This document shows, in pieces, positions 38,058 to 46,925 of a stretch of DNA of 64,000 bases. Position 1 is the stretch's first letter. Each line of letters opens with the position of its first letter. Under the pieces are notes generated by a model, which was not told the DNA's origin, did no database searches, and worked only from the letters and a program-made list of their open reading frames with translations. The DNA is from Shewanella polaris (GTDB lineage: Bacteria > Pseudomonadota > Gammaproteobacteria > Enterobacterales > Shewanellaceae): positions 2,046,001-2,110,000 of the forward strand of contig NZ_CP041036.1 of NCBI RefSeq assembly GCF_006385555.1, in the 5' to 3' direction. The translations under genes were made by a program, and so were the position numbers.

Positions 38058-39761
38058 ATGACGCAATTGAGTGTAAAACGAGTATTGCTGGTGGCAGCAG
38101 AAAATGATGCACTGCACGGCGCGAAGGTGGGTGGCATGGCGGATGTTATTCGCGATTTGCCCCCAGCATTAGCTAAATGTGGTGTGATAGCTGATGTTGC
38201 TATGCCTAATTACGGTTTTTTGGCTCAAGAATACCGTGCCGTTCATATGGTTGATATTGAGGTTGAGTTTGAAGGTGACCATCATACCGTGGTGGTTTAT
38301 CGGATGCCAAGACCACAACACAAAGATGATATAGCTGTAGTGCAGCAAGATATTGTTGACGATTCAGTGGCGCAAATATATTTATTTGATCATCCATTGT
38401 TTAATCATCAAGGCCAAGTGTATTGTAATGGCTCTGCCGACAGACCTTTTGCGGAAGATGCGACAAAATATGCCCTGTTTTCTCTTAGTGTTGCCACCAG
38501 CCTTGTAAAAGAATTATTACCGCGTGTTGACGTGTTACATCTGCATGATTGGCACACTGGCATGGTGGCGATGCTTCGCAGTTGTGTGGATGAATTCTCT
38601 GCGCTTAAGGCCTTACCTTGTGTATTTACTATCCACAATTTGGCACTGCAGGGAATTAGGCCGTTTATTGGTAATGATTCTTCTTTTACCCATTGGTTTC
38701 CACAATACATTGATAAATTAAACTCAATTGCCGATGTGAGCATTTTCGATCCACGCTATAACAACTGTGTTAATCCGATGCGAATGGGCATTGTGCTCAG
38801 CGATAAAGTGCATTTGGTTTCACCCACTTATGCACGTGAAGTATTAATACCGTCCGATCATCAAAAAGGTTTTTTTGGTGGCGAAGGATTAGAAAATGAT
38901 TTGGCGACCAAAGTTAAGCAAAATAATTTAATCGGCATCATTAATGGCTGTGTCTACAAAGATGCTGTTTCTGAGCCTTTAGCCGATATTGCAAGCCATG
39001 CTGAGTTATTGTTGCAAGCTGAAAATACCATTATCAAATGGCAAGCTAAGACGACTCAGTTCAGTGCTATCGATTCTATTGCAATCGCGCGGATTGGTCA
39101 GTATAAACATGTGCTGTTAATGGACTCCATTTTACCTGAATTGCGCCAAGTTGAGCGTGAAGGGGATCGTTTTCTATTAACTTATGTTGGCCGTTTGACT
39201 GAACAAAAATTGTTGATTCTATTACAACCATTTAACGATCCTCAAGGTCAATTTTCGGCTAAAACGGTGTTAGAGGCGATATTAGAATCACTTAAACGGC
39301 AACAACCCGGCGGTGTATTTATGTTGCTAGGCAGCGGCGATGAGCATATTGCTAACGTACTGCAAGCTATTGCAGTACGTTATAGTAACTTTGTATTTTT
39401 ACATGGTTATGATGACGTATTAGCTGAGGAGCTTTATCAGTGTGGTAGTTTGTTTTTGATGCCCAGTTCATTCGAGCCTTGCGGGATCAGTCAAATGCTC
39501 GCTATGCGCAAAGGGCAACCGTGTCTGGTACATGGGGTGGGTGGCTTGAACGATACAATAGAAGATAATATTACTGGTTGGATATTTAAAGGCGAAACGC
39601 TGGCATCACAAAGCCAAGCATTAGTAGATCGTTTTAACCAAGTGGTTAAATTGTATGGTAGTGAGACTTGGCAACAGGTAAAACAAAACGCCGCCAAACA
39701 ACGATTTACTTGGGATGTTGCCGCCAAACAGTATATTGAAAAGCTGTATGTTAGCCATTAA
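38058..39761 (+). CDS. glgA: glycogen synthase (GT5), divergent long form
   Basis: 567 residues against about 480 for E. coli GlgA. The N-terminal ADP-glucose-binding loop reads KVGGMADV (23-30), a variant of the usual KTGGLADV. The C-terminal half has YVGRLTEQK, the catalytic segment SSFEPCGISQM and a GGLNDTI loop. Extra residues lie in the middle (about 300-375), after IIGIINGCVYK. It elongates alpha-1,4-glucan using ADP-glucose from GlgC. It is the last gene of the operon and is followed by a strong terminator at 39894. The core motifs are intact, so I expect it to be active. Confidence 0.92.
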   Translation: MTQLSVKRVLLVAAENDALHGAKVGGMADVIRDLPPALAKCGVIADVAMPNYGFLAQEYRAVHMVDIEVEFEGDHHTVVVYRMPRPQHKDDIAVVQQDIVDDSVAQIYLFDHPLFNHQGQVYCNGSADRPFAEDATKYALFSLSVATSLVKELLPRVDVLHLHDWHTGMVAMLRSCVDEFSALKALPCVFTIHNLALQGIRPFIGNDSSFTHWFPQYIDKLNSIADVSIFDPRYNNCVNPMRMGIVLSDKVHLVSPTYAREVLIPSDHQKGFFGGEGLENDLATKVKQNNLIGIINGCVYKDAVSEPLADIASHAELLLQAENTIIKWQAKTTQFSAIDSIAIARIGQYKHVLLMDSILPELRQVEREGDRFLLTYVGRLTEQKLLILLQPFNDPQGQFSAKTVLEAILESLKRQQPGGVFMLLGSGDEHIANVLQAIAVRYSNFVFLHGYDDVLAEELYQCGSLFLMPSSFEPCGISQMLAMRKGQPCLVHGVGGLNDTIEDNITGWIFKGETLASQSQALVDRFNQVVKLYGSETWQQVKQNAAKQRFTWDVAAKQYIEKLYVSH

Positions 39762-39893
39762 AAATACTCATGAAATCATATCATTTAAGTTAAAAAGACA
39801 ACCTAAATAGTTTATGTCATTTAACAGAAAAAATTGCCTAGTAAAGCAGACAGTTAAGTCAATAAGAGTGTCAGTTAACTAGACTGTTCAATT

Positions 39894-39921
39894 AAAACCA
39901 ATCGAACTTGATTGGTTTTTT
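39894..39921 (+). terminator. terminator of the malQ-glgBXPCA operon
   Basis: AAAACCAATC (39894-39903) pairs perfectly with GATTGGTTTT (39910-39919), loop GAACTT, followed by more T's. It lies 133 bases after the glgA stop. Confidence 0.88.
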
Positions 39922-39992
39922 ATAGTTAATTTATAACCACTCGGAAATTTTGGCTTTTTATAGGTTAATTTCAACTCAGGTTAAGCGGTTGG

Positions 39993-41060
39993 TTAAGCCG
40001 TTTTTTGCAACACAAGCTGTATCGCTTTAGGAATGTAATCGAGCAGTTCAGAGGCCAATAAGCTATAACAGCTTTGCTGTTTACTAACCAAATCACCGGC
40101 TAAACCATGTAAATACACACTTAAACAAGCTGCTTCTAGTGGTGCCATTCCTTGAGCACAAAATCCTGCAATCATTCCCGTTAACACATCACCGGTTCCC
40201 GCTTTGGCCAACGCACTGTTGCCTGTGGAATTGATAAAGGTTTGCTGGCCATCAGTTATGACGGTTTTATGTCCTTTCAATACGACAACAGCACCAAACT
40301 TTGTGGCTGCTAACGTCGCGTAATGTTCACGTTGCTGCTGTATATCAGTGACATCCACCGCCAGCAAACGCGATAATTCTTTTGGATGAGGAGTGAGTAC
40401 GCTTTGAGTGGGAAGTTTAAATGACGGTAATGTCTCGTCGTTGGGAGATTGAATCATTTTGGCGTAAAAGTTAATACCATCAGCATCAAGAATAAGTTTG
40501 GTAACACTGGTTTCAATAGCCTTCATGAGATGACAGAAAAAATCAAAATTCCCCTTCAGTTGGAGATTGTCTTGCTGTACCTGCGGGTCTGAATCATTTT
40601 GTGGTTCGTTTGGCGATCTCGGTTGATCATCTGTCCCCATTAAGCTTAGTCCTGATCCCACAGAGACAACACTCGTTTGCTGTAATTTAACCCATAATTG
40701 TTTTACGGCATCAACAGAAATAGCTTCTGGATCAGTATGTTCATATTGATCTAGTTTACTGATTATTTTTGCTGTAGATGTTATAGCGGAGGACATTAAC
40801 GCCGTTTGTGTCACCAATGGAATGGTCACAATATTAGGCGTTTGTGCTGTAATACTGTTACATACACATGAACTACTGGCTAATGATACATAGCCTGCAC
40901 CGACTCGTAGGGCTGCCATACTTGATAAATATGCTGCGCCGCGATAATTGATCGACCCAGCAATGTTCAGTACATTACCAAAGGTCATTTTGTGGCTTTC
41001 ATCAGGTCGTGTTGGCAGTAGTGTTTTAATATAATCAAGCGTCAGCATGTCCATATTCAC
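39993..41060 (-). CDS. ADP/ATP-dependent NAD(P)HX dehydratase (NnrD/YjeF C-terminal type)
   Basis: 355 residues of the ribokinase-like CARKD fold. Early glycine motif NVLNIAGSINYRGAAYLSSM, then LTPHPKELSRLL, VVLKGHKTVITD and the catalytic NSALAKAGTGDVLTGMIAG near 290. The enzyme repairs hydrated NAD(P)H. In many bacteria it is fused to the NnrE epimerase; here the epimerase domain is absent, so this is either a second stand-alone copy or a split form. A 35-residue polar insert (about 148-183, rich in D, P, Q and N) interrupts the fold after VGSGLSLMG. Starts at 41060, or three or five codons later. Confidence 0.88.
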   Translation of the reverse strand: MNMDMLTLDYIKTLLPTRPDESHKMTFGNVLNIAGSINYRGAAYLSSMAALRVGAGYVSLASSSCVCNSITAQTPNIVTIPLVTQTALMSSAITSTAKIISKLDQYEHTDPEAISVDAVKQLWVKLQQTSVVSVGSGLSLMGTDDQPRSPNEPQNDSDPQVQQDNLQLKGNFDFFCHLMKAIETSVTKLILDADGINFYAKMIQSPNDETLPSFKLPTQSVLTPHPKELSRLLAVDVTDIQQQREHYATLAATKFGAVVVLKGHKTVITDGQQTFINSTGNSALAKAGTGDVLTGMIAGFCAQGMAPLEAACLSVYLHGLAGDLVSKQQSCYSLLASELLDYIPKAIQLVLQKTA

Positions 41061-41253
41061 TCCAATCAGACTATTCTTGCGGGGAACTCTAATTGATCAG
41101 CATCGCCTATGATCTACTCGAAAACAAGCAAATAATGACCGATTTGTAGAATAGGTAACAAGCTGTGATGATATGTAAAATAGATGAGTGAAATGAAGTT
41201 GAATTACGATTGATTAGCCATAAGTGTTAATCATAAGAGCTAATCATTAAATG

Positions 41254-41291
41254 AACGATATTGTGGCTTGTATTGGAGCCACAATATCGTT
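41254..41291. terminator. 15-bp perfect hairpin downstream of the TonB receptor
   Basis: The 15 bases at 41254-41268 (core CGATATTGTGGCT) pair perfectly with 41277-41291 (core AGCCACAATATCG), loop TGTATTGG. It sits 30 bases beyond the receptor's stop on the minus strand, so it probably terminates that gene or stabilises its 3' end; the T-tract is weak. Confidence 0.65.
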
Positions 41292-41320
41292 GCTGTGTAG
41301 TAAAAAACAGTTTTACAAGA

Positions 41321-43714
41321 TTAGTAGGTATAACGTAGATCTAAGTAGTAGTAACCGCCGTTAAAACCAAATGGTGTGTTAGTTAACGGATACACAAATA
41401 TGCCATTGAAGTTATTATCTTCAGGACGTTTCTCTGGGTAAGTATCAAACAAGTTTTGAACCCCTAGCGTTACCGCTAATGAGTCAGTGGCTTGGTAACG
41501 GGTACTGATGTCGGTTGTCCACTTAGCATCATAGTTAACTTCACTCGATGAATAGCCTATTGTGTAGTCACCAAAGTAGCTAAAACGTAAGTTCGTCGTA
41601 AAGTCATCGTACTTATGGGTAAAACCTATGTTGCCCGAATGCTTTGATGTCGCTTCAGTCATACGAATTTCTTCGACACGATCAAACAATTCATCTTCTA
41701 AACCATTCAAGAGAGTTGGCAAGTTAACGGACTTAATTTCGGTTTCTTTGTATGAATAAGCAAGGTTCGCCATCACATCACCAAACTGACCTAAATCAAA
41801 GTCTTGGGTCATCACTAAATCGACACCTTGGGTTTGGGTATCCACTGCGTTCATAAAGAATCGCGCAGATTCAGCGTTAGTGCCTGCAAGTGCAGCAGCA
41901 ATAACCGGTGAGCTTTCTTGGTCAACAGAACCCGATAAAATAATGCGGTCATCGACATTAATTTGATATGCATCTAATGTTGCATTAAAGCCATTGTCAC
42001 CGCTATATACTATACCAGCACTGATAGAGTGCGATATTTCAGGTTTCAAATCAGGAATATTCAATGCTTGTTTAATTGGAGACAATTGATTAAAGGTACC
42101 TGATTCTCGTGGAATAAATTCGCCTGTGACTGGGTCTGGATCGAAAAAGGTCGACACGTTAGTGAAGTATAGTTGCTGTACACTTGGTGCACGGAAACCG
42201 GTATCTGTAGTGATACGAAATGCTACGGTATCTGTTAGGTTATAACGGCCGGATAATTTCCAACTCGTGTTACCACCAAAGTCAGAATAGTCTTCGTAAC
42301 GTACAGCAGCAGCCCAATAAAAATCATCAGTTAGTTGGTTTTCTAGCTCAACATATACACCTGTGTTTGTACGGTCTTCGTCAACTTCAGACTCTTTAGT
42401 AAAACCACCGAACCCTTGGCTACCACCAGACTTACCTTCATAGTCGCCTTGAATGTATGATTCTTCTTGGCCTGCTTCTATTTGATAACCGCTTTGACGG
42501 AAGGTTAAACCTGTAGCGACCATTAAATCTGAATCATTATAAAAGTCGTAATAAGTCGAAGCATCAATGTTTAGGTTCAATTCGCTGTTAGACAAGGTAC
42601 CAGCATCAAAACTGGTTGGACTGTCTGGGCCTAGCGAAGCGTTAATGGTGTTTTCAACCTTGTATTCAAAGCTGTTACTGCCATAACCTGCAGAAGCATC
42701 AATGTTCCATTTGCCTACTTCAACGTCATAACCCATTAAAAATGAATAATCGATAATTTCTGGGCTAATTTGTGGTAAATAACCGTCTGGATACACTTCA
42801 AGTACGTTACGCGAATCTAGTGCACGGCGATAAAATGCGCCAGATGTTGAAGTACGCTTACTGATCCCACCAAATGCATATACTTTACTGGTGTCGGTAG
42901 TGGCTTGTTCAGCATTAACGAATAAACCGTAGTTTTCATAATCGCTGTCACCTACGTGGTGATTTTTACGATTAAATGTGTCTTCTCGTGGGTCTAGGCT
43001 GCCGTCTGCTAATGTTGGATATTGTTGACGAGTATCTAAACCAGCACGGTTGGTCGAGTTTTTCTGATGGGCTTCTAACGATACGTTCACAAAACCATCA
43101 TCGCTAATGCTAAAACCTTGGTTAACACCAATACGGACTTGCTCGCCGTCACCTTCATAGGTTTGGCCTATTTGTGTTGCGATGCTCCCGCCATGATCGC
43201 TGTCTTTTAATACCACGTTAATCACGCCGGCAATGGCATCAGAACCGTATAATGCAGATGCGCCGTCACGTAGAATTTCAATACGTTTAATTGATGTCAT
43301 TGGAATAGCATTTAAATCGACGTTAGACGAACCTTTACCGACAGTGCCCGATAAGTGAACTAACGCAGAACCATGACGACGTTTACCGTTAACCAACACT
43401 AATGTGTGATCAGGTGACATGCCACGTAAACTTGCAGGACGAACTGCATCGCTACCGTCGGTAATGGATGAAAATGGGAAGCTGTAACTTGGCGCAGCAA
43501 ATTGTAATGCTTTAGCTGTTTCAGTAATACCTGTGGCTTCAAGTTGCTCAGAAGTAATAATGTCTACCGGCGTAGGGCTATCTGTCGCTGTACGAAGCGC
43601 GATACGTGAACCTATAACTTGAATACGTTCTAGGTTTTGACCTTCCTCTGCAGCAAAAGCTACTGGGGCTGAAATACTGGCAACAACGGCCAAAGATACG
43701 ATACTTTTATACAT
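41321..43714 (-). CDS. TonB-dependent outer-membrane receptor
   Basis: 797 residues from the ATG at 43714 with AGGA upstream. A cleavable signal peptide (about 1-21, ending VAFA) is followed by a TonB box-like segment (ERIQVIGSRI). The plug domain runs about 35-160 with VDIITSEQLEATGI, SLRGMSPDHTLVLVNGKRRHG and RIEILRDGASALYGSDAIAGVINVVLK. A 22-strand type barrel ends in YLDLRYTY with the terminal aromatic residue. It resembles the long receptors of Shewanella and Caulobacter used for organic nutrients. No Fur box was recognised upstream and no transport or enzyme partner is adjacent, so the ligand is unknown. Monocistronic. Confidence 0.93.
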   Translation of the reverse strand: MYKSIVSLAVVASISAPVAFAAEEGQNLERIQVIGSRIALRTATDSPTPVDIITSEQLEATGITETAKALQFAAPSYSFPFSSITDGSDAVRPASLRGMSPDHTLVLVNGKRRHGSALVHLSGTVGKGSSNVDLNAIPMTSIKRIEILRDGASALYGSDAIAGVINVVLKDSDHGGSIATQIGQTYEGDGEQVRIGVNQGFSISDDGFVNVSLEAHQKNSTNRAGLDTRQQYPTLADGSLDPREDTFNRKNHHVGDSDYENYGLFVNAEQATTDTSKVYAFGGISKRTSTSGAFYRRALDSRNVLEVYPDGYLPQISPEIIDYSFLMGYDVEVGKWNIDASAGYGSNSFEYKVENTINASLGPDSPTSFDAGTLSNSELNLNIDASTYYDFYNDSDLMVATGLTFRQSGYQIEAGQEESYIQGDYEGKSGGSQGFGGFTKESEVDEDRTNTGVYVELENQLTDDFYWAAAVRYEDYSDFGGNTSWKLSGRYNLTDTVAFRITTDTGFRAPSVQQLYFTNVSTFFDPDPVTGEFIPRESGTFNQLSPIKQALNIPDLKPEISHSISAGIVYSGDNGFNATLDAYQINVDDRIILSGSVDQESSPVIAAALAGTNAESARFFMNAVDTQTQGVDLVMTQDFDLGQFGDVMANLAYSYKETEIKSVNLPTLLNGLEDELFDRVEEIRMTEATSKHSGNIGFTHKYDDFTTNLRFSYFGDYTIGYSSSEVNYDAKWTTDISTRYQATDSLAVTLGVQNLFDTYPEKRPEDNNFNGIFVYPLTNTPFGFNGGYYYLDLRYTY

Positions 43715-43891
43715 TAGCAATCCTGCGATAACGTTATAATAAATGTTGTAACATTATAGTCATTTTTGTAGGCGTATAGATGGCTTTAATAAGGGGTTAG
43801 TTAGTTCAATCGGTCATATCTCATGACACTCTGGTCTAGTTAAATAATAAAATGCACTCAACTTATTCACAATTGACTATATGTAAAAACA

Positions 43892-43919
43892 AACGCCTGT
43901 TAATGATAACAGGCGTTTA
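43892..43919 (-). terminator. terminator of the phosphohexomutase gene
   Basis: AAACGCCTGTTA (43892-43903) pairs perfectly with TAACAGGCGTTT (43908-43919). On the minus strand a T-run follows (TTTGTTTTTA). It is 42 bases past the stop. Confidence 0.9.
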
Positions 43920-43961
43920 ACTTTTTGATTGTGAAACAGTGGGTATTGTTTGGCTAGTCAG

Positions 43962-45683
43962 TTAACTTGGCAAACTAGCTTGATGAGATTCTATAAAGGT
44001 GGTCATAGCTTGTTGTGCGCGTTCTTGTGCCGATGCCCAAGTATCTGTTGGCATCATGGTTTCTACGACTTCGTAATAGCATTTAATTTTAGGTTCTGTA
44101 CCCGATGGACGAACGATAACGCGTGCGCCACCTTCTAAGGCATAAATCAATACATCGCTGCTGGGTAAATCAATGCTTTGTTTGCTACCGTCGGCCGAAG
44201 TACGCTGAAGGCTTTTTAAATCGTCGGTCGATACCACTGCATACTCACCAATTTTTAATGGAGGATTTTCACGTAAATACGCACCTATATTAGGTGTATC
44301 TGCCTTAAGCGCAATACTCACTTGAGCGTTAAGGTGAAATCCGTGTTGACGATAAATCTGTTCTAACTTGTCCCAAATGGTTTGGCCTTGGGAGGCAAGT
44401 TCTGCAGTTAGCTGTGCAAAAGCAACTAAGGCCGATAAACCATCTTTATCCCATACCAAGTTACCTATGGTGTAACCGAGCGCTTCTTCATAGGCGAATA
44501 AAAATTGATTGTCTACTTGGTTTTTGGCAATACCGACGTTCATTAGCCATTTAAAGCCCGTTAGAGTGGTATAGCTTTGGGTGCCAAACTCAGTGGCTAT
44601 TTTAGATAATAGACTCGATGAAACAATCGTTGTCCCCGTCAATCGTTGATTTTTGGGTGCGTGGCTGAGTAAGTAATGGCCAAAGAGCACACCAACTTGA
44701 TCGCCAGTGAGCATTTTATATTGTCCATCTTCAGTACGAACCGCAACTGCAAAACGGTCAGCATCTGGATCATTGGCGCAAGCAAGCGTGGCATTGTGCT
44801 TCTTTGCTTCTGCAATGACTAAATCCATAGCGCCTTTTTCTTCAGGGTTGGGGAAGTTTACTGTCGGGAAATCACCATCGGGTTCACGTTGAGCCATTAC
44901 CGAATAGACTTGAGTAAACCCAGCATCCTTTAATACCGCTTCAGCCATGTCGGCACCAACGCCGTGCATTGCTGTGTAAGCCAAACTGACGTTATCTTGC
45001 CCGCTGCGTTGTTGTAGCTCTTTGGCATCAAATACCCCTTGACGATACGTTTGGTAAAAATCGTCTTGTAACCAAGTCAGCTTTTGTTGTGAGATGGCAT
45101 CATCTAGATCTAAAAACGGGATCGCTTGGGTTGCTGCTCGGGCAATTTGTGCTGCAATTCCGCTATCATGTGGGGGAATAATTTGTGCGCCATTTTCCCA
45201 ATACACCTTATAGCCGTTGTATTGAGGCGGGTTATGACTCGCGGTTACCACAATACCTGCGGCAGCTTTAAAATGTTTTACCCCAAAAGCGACCAAAGGC
45301 GTGGCGGCCACTTTGTGGGTCAAACGTACTGTTATGCCCATCGCCGTTAATACACTGGCAGCATCATGGGCGAAGCTTAATGAATCGTGGCGGCCATCGT
45401 AGCCTATTACCACACCGCGCTCGGCAGCGTTGTCTATTTGATCGAGAAGGTAGGCGCCTAGACCCGCAGTGGTTTGACGGATAACCAAACGATTCATTGC
45501 CATAGGGCCAACACCCACTTCACCACGAAGTCCTGCAGTACCAAAGGCTAAACGGCCAGAAAAGCGTGTAGTTAACTCCGCCTCATTGTTGGTATCAATA
45601 AGGGTTTGCAGTTGTGAGCGAGTTTTAGGGTCTGGATCGTTATTAAGCCATTGGTTGATTTGGTGCTGAAGATGGGTATTCAT
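43962..45683 (-). CDS. alpha-phosphohexomutase (phosphoglucomutase/phosphomannomutase, PgcA type)
   Basis: 573 residues from the ATG at 45683 with GAGG upstream. Catalytic phosphoserine S149 in TASHNPPQYNGYKVYW, metal-binding loop DPDADRFAV, sugar-binding loop FAYEEALGYTIG, and phosphate-binding loop RPSGTEPKIK near the C-terminus: the four signature loops of the superfamily are all present. The length and FGTAGLRGEVGVG start match the long phosphoglucomutase/phosphopentomutase-like branch. It can convert glucose-1-phosphate to glucose-6-phosphate, linking the nearby glycogen operon to glycolysis. The exact substrate preference is inferred. Confidence 0.93.
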   Translation of the reverse strand: MNTHLQHQINQWLNNDPDPKTRSQLQTLIDTNNEAELTTRFSGRLAFGTAGLRGEVGVGPMAMNRLVIRQTTAGLGAYLLDQIDNAAERGVVIGYDGRHDSLSFAHDAASVLTAMGITVRLTHKVAATPLVAFGVKHFKAAAGIVVTASHNPPQYNGYKVYWENGAQIIPPHDSGIAAQIARAATQAIPFLDLDDAISQQKLTWLQDDFYQTYRQGVFDAKELQQRSGQDNVSLAYTAMHGVGADMAEAVLKDAGFTQVYSVMAQREPDGDFPTVNFPNPEEKGAMDLVIAEAKKHNATLACANDPDADRFAVAVRTEDGQYKMLTGDQVGVLFGHYLLSHAPKNQRLTGTTIVSSSLLSKIATEFGTQSYTTLTGFKWLMNVGIAKNQVDNQFLFAYEEALGYTIGNLVWDKDGLSALVAFAQLTAELASQGQTIWDKLEQIYRQHGFHLNAQVSIALKADTPNIGAYLRENPPLKIGEYAVVSTDDLKSLQRTSADGSKQSIDLPSSDVLIYALEGGARVIVRPSGTEPKIKCYYEVVETMMPTDTWASAQERAQQAMTTFIESHQASLPS

Positions 45684-46048
45684 GAGTAACCTCACTGATA
45701 ATCATTTTCAATAACAGTAGAAAGTTTCAGTGATTAGAACAAGTAAATTCGTATTAAAATGGATAAAAATTACAATTCGTACTCAAGATTTACATTAAGT
45801 CTACATGCGTGATGAATAATATAAGCGTATAAGCAACGAGTTGTAATGAGAAAACATCGATATTGAACTTGTTTGTTATCATTAGAAGAGATTGGATGAA
45901 TTTCCAAACTGTAATGAAATATGTCGAGTAATAGCTTATTGAGTTTAAGTTATTTACCTAAAATTACAGTCTAAATAATAGAAACAAGGCTTGTGAGTCT
46001 AATCCGCAAGCCTTGTGTTGGATGATATTGTGCAGGTAATCTATCTAT
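45684..46048. other. intergenic region
   Basis: About 365 AT-rich bases upstream of the phosphohexomutase. The only structure I see is the GST terminator hairpin at 45984-46016. Confidence 0.5.
45984..46016 (-). terminator. terminator hairpin after the GST gene
   Basis: ACAAGGCTTG (45984-45993) pairs perfectly with CAAGCCTTGT (46007-46016), 32 bases past the GST stop. The T-tract on the minus strand is broken (TTTCTATTATTT). Confidence 0.65.
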
Positions 46049-46732
46049 CTATTTATTTGCTACAGCATAATTTTGTGGAAAGAATGCTCGTTTGGCGACG
46101 TCATCAAATTCTGACTTGAATTCAATATCTTTACCCATATTTCTGGCTTGTTCCACCGAAGGACGGCTGTTGATGTTATTAAACCAGCGTTGCACATTAG
46201 GGTAAGTTGCTAGAGCATCTTCACCTAATACAAAACCAATACGATCAACCCAACCCCATGCTGCAATATCGACAATGCTTAGTTCATCACAAACAATAAA
46301 GTCACGGTTATTAAGATGCGCATCGAGTACATCATAATGACGTTGTGTTTCTCGTCGATAACGGTTTGCTGCATAGTCAATTTTTTCAGGTGCGTGGTGA
46401 GTAAAGTGGACGCATTGACCAGAATAGGGCCCTAAACCAGTAGCAATAAACATTAACCATGATAGCAGTTCTCCACGGTTTTCTGGTGTTGATGCTAACT
46501 TGCCTGTTTTGTCAGCTAGGTATAACAAAATGGCGTTTGAATCGAACACTCTTACACCATTGTCTTCAATGGCAGGGGTTTTGGCGTTAGGGTTAATCGC
46601 TTTAAACTCAGCGGTATGTTGCTCACCTTTAAGGGTATCAACTGGAACAAGTTCGAAAGGTAAACCCGTTTCAGCAAGAAACAAAGCAACTTTCATCGGG
46701 TTAGGACCAGGATGGAAATAAAATTTAAGCAT
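46049..46732 (-). CDS. glutathione S-transferase family protein
   Basis: 227 residues. N-terminal thioredoxin-like domain (about 1-80) with FYFHPGPNPMKVALFLAETG, the cis-proline region NPNAKTPAIED and the glutathione-binding DSNAILLYLADK. The C-terminal helical domain (about 90-210) includes FIVCDELSIVDIAAWGWV, the N-capping-box region of GSTs. The arrangement recalls the Nu-class/YfcG-YghU group. It may conjugate or reduce small electrophiles or disulfides. GGAG lies six bases before the ATG. A very stable hairpin lies 40-77 bases upstream of the start. Confidence 0.9.
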   Translation of the reverse strand: MLKFYFHPGPNPMKVALFLAETGLPFELVPVDTLKGEQHTAEFKAINPNAKTPAIEDNGVRVFDSNAILLYLADKTGKLASTPENRGELLSWLMFIATGLGPYSGQCVHFTHHAPEKIDYAANRYRRETQRHYDVLDAHLNNRDFIVCDELSIVDIAAWGWVDRIGFVLGEDALATYPNVQRWFNNINSRPSVEQARNMGKDIEFKSEFDDVAKRAFFPQNYAVANK

Positions 46733-46772
46733 GTTAACTCCTTATTCTGTAAGAAGTGTATTTAAACAGGTT

Positions 46773-46810
46773 TTGAACGGATGCTCAATAAGTTTTGAGC
46801 ATCCGTTCAA
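46773..46810. repeat. 16-bp perfect inverted repeat upstream of the GST gene
   Basis: TTGAACGGATGCTCAA (46773-46788) and TTGAGCATCCGTTCAA (46795-46810) are exact reverse complements around TAAGTT. No T-tract follows on either strand. It lies in the GST leader and 116 bases past the pabB stop; a terminator, a leader regulator or a repeat element are all possible. Confidence 0.6.
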
Positions 46811-46925
46811 ATAAAGGTTGCTGTAGCATCTAATAATATAAATTTTGTGCTGTTTCGTTAGGGTTGTTGTTAGTCCACAGGTGGGGGAAGTCATATCAGG
46901 ATTGTTAGCATGAAGATAAACCGAA

